From positions 29,039,258-29,103,257 of the forward strand of contig CM052354.1 in the NCBI GenBank assembly GCA_028551475.1: a stretch of 64,000 bases of DNA, read 5' to 3'. The DNA comes from Casuarina equisetifolia. Lineage: Eukaryota; Streptophyta; Magnoliopsida; Fagales; Casuarinaceae. A model generated the notes under the pieces. It did no database searches and was not told the origin of the DNA. It worked only from the letters and a program-made list of their open reading frames with translations. The position numbers and the translations under genes are program-made. Shown here piece by piece: positions 60,252 to 64,000 of this stretch. Within the stretch, counting starts at the first letter, position 1. Each line of letters opens with the position of its first letter.

Positions 60252-61396
60252 TTAGGGAGATAGAGGGGATGGGGAAGAGGAAAGCCCAAAACCAAAATTA
60301 AAAGGCCCAAAAGTGGCATGGGCTTGCCCCCTATCCGTAGTAGCATTATGGGCTAGAGGCCCACGGACATTGGGCTGGTGGCGAGGGCCGCCACGGGGCC
60401 GGGAGTCAGTGGGGTAGCCCACTAACTGGTAATAAACGTCTTGGGTATGACCGGGCTTTTTGCAGTAGCTGCAAATGGGCCGTTGGGCTGCGAGGGCAGC
60501 TACAAGGGAAGTGGTTGGGGTGCGCGGGCCAGAGACAGGGCCAGGCCCAGGCATTGGCAGGCCTAGGTCATTGATCTAAGATCCAGCAGACCCGTGAGCA
60601 CGCCCACCCGAACAGGTCTCCCAGCACACATGGAAGGCGCTGGTGTCGCTGGTGGGGTTCCGGCCGTCACGTTGAGACCTCTAATGAACGTCCTATTTGG
60701 CCATGGCGTAGGTCTTCTCCATGGATGGCAGCACTTCACGGGAGAGCACATTGCTGCAAAGAGTGGTGAATTCTTTGGGTAACACGAGGAGAAACTGCAT
60801 CGTGAAGTCTTTTTTATCTTTGGCCTAAAGTCGCCGATTGACATCATAGGTGCATTTGCCGCAATCACACCGGTTCGGAGGATTGTGAGCTTTGAGGTCA
60901 CCGTGAAGATCTTTGAGGAGCACATAGAAGGCAGTGAGATCATCACTAGTGGCACCGTCAGCGAGTCGAAGGTCGCTGATGGCTTGTTGGATCGAGAACT
61001 TCTGAGTGCTAGAGATCTTGGCAAAACTGTCATGTAGGGTGGCCCAAATGATATCGACGGTGTCGGGGCATGAAACCATGCTCTTGAGGTTGGAATTCAC
61101 GGAATTAAGGAGCCAAGTTTTCAGGGAGGCTTGGCATTGGTCCCATTTTGCAGTCGCTTTGACATCATTTGTCGGACGAGGCAGGGTTCTAGTGAGAAAC
61201 GAGAGCTTGTTACGGGCGAGAAACACCGTGCGAATTTGGGAGGCCCAAATCCCCCAATTGGCTTCACCGATCAGTTTCTTAGAGACAATGTTGGTGGGTT
61301 GTAAATTGGTGGCGGTAAGAAATATGGGTCACGATTGACCACGGAAGCGGATGGAGCAATGGGAGGAGAAGCCAAAGATGGGGTCGGATTTGCCAT
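60252..61396 (-). pseudogene. Copia gag, degenerate
   Basis: The ATG at 61396 (MANPTPSLAS start) opens the frame, which is lost near 61335; the gag core (KLIGEANWGIWASQIRTVF and CDCGKCTYD) continues in another frame to a stop at 60825. Further gag sequence follows in shifted frames. The zinc knuckle at about 60432-60473 keeps C-x2-C-x4-H, but the last Cys is Tyr. Gag forms the particle shell and binds the element RNA; this one is inactive. Confidence 0.88.
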
Positions 61397-61651
61397 AGGA
61401 AGCAACGGCGGCGGTGGCTAGGGTTTCGATGAGGGCAAAGAGAGCTTGGAGGGGGGCAACTAGGGTTCCGAAGGGAACAGGGGTATGGGGGTAATTTTGG
61501 GAAACGTTAGGGGGTAAAATTATAAAGGGAAAAAGAAAGGGTGAAATATGTGAGAATAAAGAAAAAAAAGGGAAGGCTGAACGTGCAATTCACTCAATGG
61601 TTGGAAAACAAAAATAGAAAAAAATTGTGCGGAAGGTGTTATAGGAACGAA

Positions 61652-61664
61652 GGCTACGATACCA
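61652..61664 (-). other. Primer-binding site of the copia element
   Basis: TGGTATCGTAGCC on the minus strand, directly next to the 5' LTR. It matches the initiator tRNA-Met type site (TGGTATC core), with two changed bases in the middle. Confidence 0.85.
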
Positions 61665-61869
61665 TGTAAGAAAAAGAGATAGAGCCAGAGTGTGCAAGGT
61701 GATTTCTATTCGTTCACCATTAATGCTATACAATTGAGATTATACATTTATAGAGGACAGACCTAGCTAATAATAAGGAAAAAATATTTACATAATAAAT
61801 ACAATGTATTGAGCATGATTCTTGAGCTCAATATGGCAATGTATTAGGTAGGTTCCCTATGTATTAACA
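61665..61869 (-). repeat. 5' LTR of the copia element
   Basis: 205 bases, TGTTAATACATAG to CTTACA on the minus strand, with both TG and CA ends intact. Confidence 0.95.
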
Positions 61870-61874
61870 AATCA
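61870..61874. repeat. Target-site duplication (right)
   Basis: AATCA, matching 56540-56544. Removing the element and one copy restores a join that matches block A near 25748 (CATCAATCAT). Confidence 0.9.
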
Positions 61875-63599
61875 TCAATCATCTTGATTTCTTGCTCTTT
61901 TTCCTCTTTCTTTTGGTGTGCGTAATGGTTTTAAGATCAATAAGCATAAACCTGGGTAACTCTTTTTTTTTTCCTAAGCATCAAAAGCAACTTTATTGAA
62001 TCAAGGAGTAGGCTGTAATATCTAAAACAGTCCACGAAAAAGATGCAGTTCTAGCACCCGATTGCCTTCTCCATTTTTTCTTCAAGTGAACGAAATCAAG
62101 AGAGTCATTGTTGGAGATCAGCGATGCAGAGTGTCAATGTCATGTCATGATGAAATTGTACCTTCGTGGACATTTAGGTGAAACAATAGCTTGGCAAAAC
62201 ATATGTTCTTGAATCAGAAGGGTTGGTCAAGCCATATAGGTTATTTGTTAATGTCGCTGTCGGACTTGCTCGGTTAGGAAACTAAACAGAAAGTAAGGCT
62301 TTTTTCAAGTCCATATGAACAGAATTTTTAAGCATCGAGCATTCTGGATTTTGGGCTTGAAACTTCCAAGGAGAAGAAGATGATGAACTGCATTCAGTTG
62401 ACGCAAAAAGAATCAATTTTATTGATTTTTTAATCAAGCCAATTGTGCACTTGTTGGCGTGATTGTATGTCTCTATATTTAATGCTTCTAGAACTGTCAA
62501 AAAAAGAAACAAGTTTCTTTTTGGGAATGATCTAACTCTAAACAATTCTTACGTGATAATGAAACTTAAGCAACTTGTTAGAAGATTTCTTTGCTGTTGT
62601 GAAATGAAAGTGATGCCAAAGCCCTTGTCGGCCCTCGAGTGCTTTGAGTTAAAAAAGCCATTTGAGATGAGACATAACAACTTATACCAACTACTTAGAG
62701 TTGAAGAAACCTTGGGACAGCTACAAATTAGGCAGAAGATGTGTTGAAGAAAGGTTTGATGCCCAATCCAGTAGGCCGGTGTAAAGGATACATACCTTCA
62801 GGGACCTAGTTCAGCAGGAGGAGGTTAGGCTCGAGGATGAGGAAGGGTATTGGGACCATGAGATCTCTTAGCTTTATGGGGTATTGGATTCTTAACACTG
62901 TTTGCAATGCAGCAAGCAAGTCTTTATATTGCTTTTAACAGAAATGAGGAATGATGTTAGTCAAAGGAGAGTTCAAGCCATCGGTAGCTCCACTAGGCTA
63001 TTAGCAAATCGAAAAAAACAAAGAGGTATGCAAATGGATATTAATAATATAGTCAACTTTCATGATCACATGGTATAAGGAATTTCAGGATTATGTAATA
63101 CGTTCACTTAAGAATGCAGAGACTAATGTGGTATGAGAAAAACAATTTTGCATCCTATACATAACTTAGTCCAAAACATCTGAATTTGGCAGAAGACAAT
63201 TTTATACCCTATATAGATTATTATCATTTTATCATTTCTCTTAATTTTAACTCCATAATTTGTAAACAATATGTCAAAGTAAAGAGTTATATGAACTTAT
63301 ATATAATTTTTGTTTTTTAAGTTCTACTATTTATGCAAATGGTTTCTTCAACCCTTCTTAAGATTCTTTGTGGCGTAAATTTTGTACAAAGACAACGAAA
63401 TGCAGCCAAATAGCATATTGATTAAGCATTCCAAGCTCCAACTCTTTAGATTCTAGAACATTCTTCATATTTCTCAATTCACTATTCCAATGCACAAATG
63501 ACTGACATTAACTTCGTTGATGTTACGCAATGGTTGTAAAGTTTTATATAGCTCTGACAAAATTAATGAAAAAGAGTATTAGATATTATAAAGCAAGTG
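61875..63599 (+). repeat. Segmental block copy D, right part
   Basis: Continues block A from about 25750. Landmarks: TTATTGAATCAAGGAGTAGG near 61996; CATTTAGGTGAAACAATAGC near 62170; TCTAGAACTGT-AAAAA near 62490; GTCGGCCCTCGAGT near 62625; CGGTGTAAAGGAT near 62775; CATTAACTTCGTTGATGTTA near 63505. The GGCCTGAACCCAAGGTCAGC segment of A, B and C is deleted here. Short frames such as 62463-62747 are not conserved in the other copies. Confidence 0.8.
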
Positions 63600-64000
63600 G
63601 AAGATAAAATCATTCCAAATATTAAAATAATAGCTAACATGATATTAGAAAATTAGAAGGTGGCTTGTATTAATAACTCAAACTCCCAAATTGATTGGGT
63701 GGCTTGTGTGACTAACATAGAGAGAAGACCCATCTAAATCCAAAGAATGTTATTTAATTTATATAATAAAAAATAATGCACAACAAACTATTAACATCAC
63801 ATGGATGAAGTCAATATAATCCAAATCATTGCAAGTAGAATGATTAAAATGAAAACAAATACCTAGTGAAATACAACTGTTACCAATATAGAAACCCAAG
63901 GACCTCTATTGGATTTTAGCAGAATCTGACAAACAAAATATGGATAAAATCACTGCAAACATAAGGTAGTCTTCAGCTATGAAGTGCAGGAGATGGAAAT
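63600..64000 (+). promoter_or_regulatory. Copy of the DMP 5' distal flank, cut by the window end
   Basis: Matches 49560-49960 and 53380-53780. Shared phrases include GGTGGCTTGTAT near 63659, AACTATTAACATCAC near 63787, TACAACTGTTACCAATATAG near 63872, GACCTCTATTGGATTTTAGC near 63901 and AGGAGATGG near 63988. In the other copies the DMP ATG follows this last landmark by about 550-680 bases. Confidence 0.75.

Larger units (their letters stand above)
56545..61869 (-). mobile_element. Complete but inactivated Ty1/copia LTR retrotransposon
   Basis: The element spans 5325 bases on the minus strand: 5' LTR (61665-61869), primer site, gag, protease, integrase, reverse transcriptase, RNase H, polypurine tract and 3' LTR (56545-56749). 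The order integrase before reverse transcriptase defines copia. It is flanked by AATCA on both sides. Many frameshifts, stops and lost catalytic residues show it is dead. The 205-bp LTRs and initiator-Met primer site would suit a small copia lineage such as Ale/Retrofit, but I cannot assign the lineage by eye. Confidence 0.95.

Overview
This is nuclear DNA of a flowering plant, most likely a eudicot. The evidence is a HAESA-LIKE 1 type LRR receptor kinase with one short GT-AG intron, intronless DUF679 (DMP) membrane-protein genes, plant-type TATA boxes, and a Ty1/copia element with a plant initiator-tRNA-Met type primer site. I cannot name the species. The window is AT-rich and gene-poor: only three protein-coding genes look intact, with one broken gene copy.

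Layout. 1-14 kb: a membrane-anchored receptor-like pseudokinase (5.2-6.2 kb, minus) and an intact HSL1-type peptide-hormone receptor kinase (11.0-14.1 kb, minus), separated by AT-rich DNA with small degenerate repeats. 14-25.6 kb: AT-rich intergenic DNA with MITE-like sequence, short direct repeats and a few weak small ORFs. 25.6-28 kb: first copy (A) of a roughly 2 kb dispersed block. 28-31 kb: degenerate DNA with a 376-bp tandem duplication. 31-48.5 kb: a large complex tandem array. Its core is six units of about 1.03 kb, followed by a longer higher-order form that carries nested 88-bp minisatellites. A decayed retroelement of about 2.7 kb interrupts its left part. 48.5-64 kb: a tandem segmental duplication in which block copies B, C and D alternate with DMP genes.

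DMP cluster. DMP copy 1 (50.6-51.2 kb) is intact. DMP copy 2 (54.3-54.9 kb) is broken by a single inserted T early in its coding region, although the remaining frame is still open. Block D is split by a complete but inactivated copia element with 205-bp LTRs and a perfect 5-bp target-site duplication. The last 350 bases match the 5' flank of both DMP copies, so a third DMP copy is predicted just beyond the window end.

How the genes relate. I see no operon-like or pathway link between the kinases and the DMP cluster. The main biology here is local duplication: blocks, DMP genes and array units have multiplied side by side, with later retroelement insertion, frameshift and promoter deletion.
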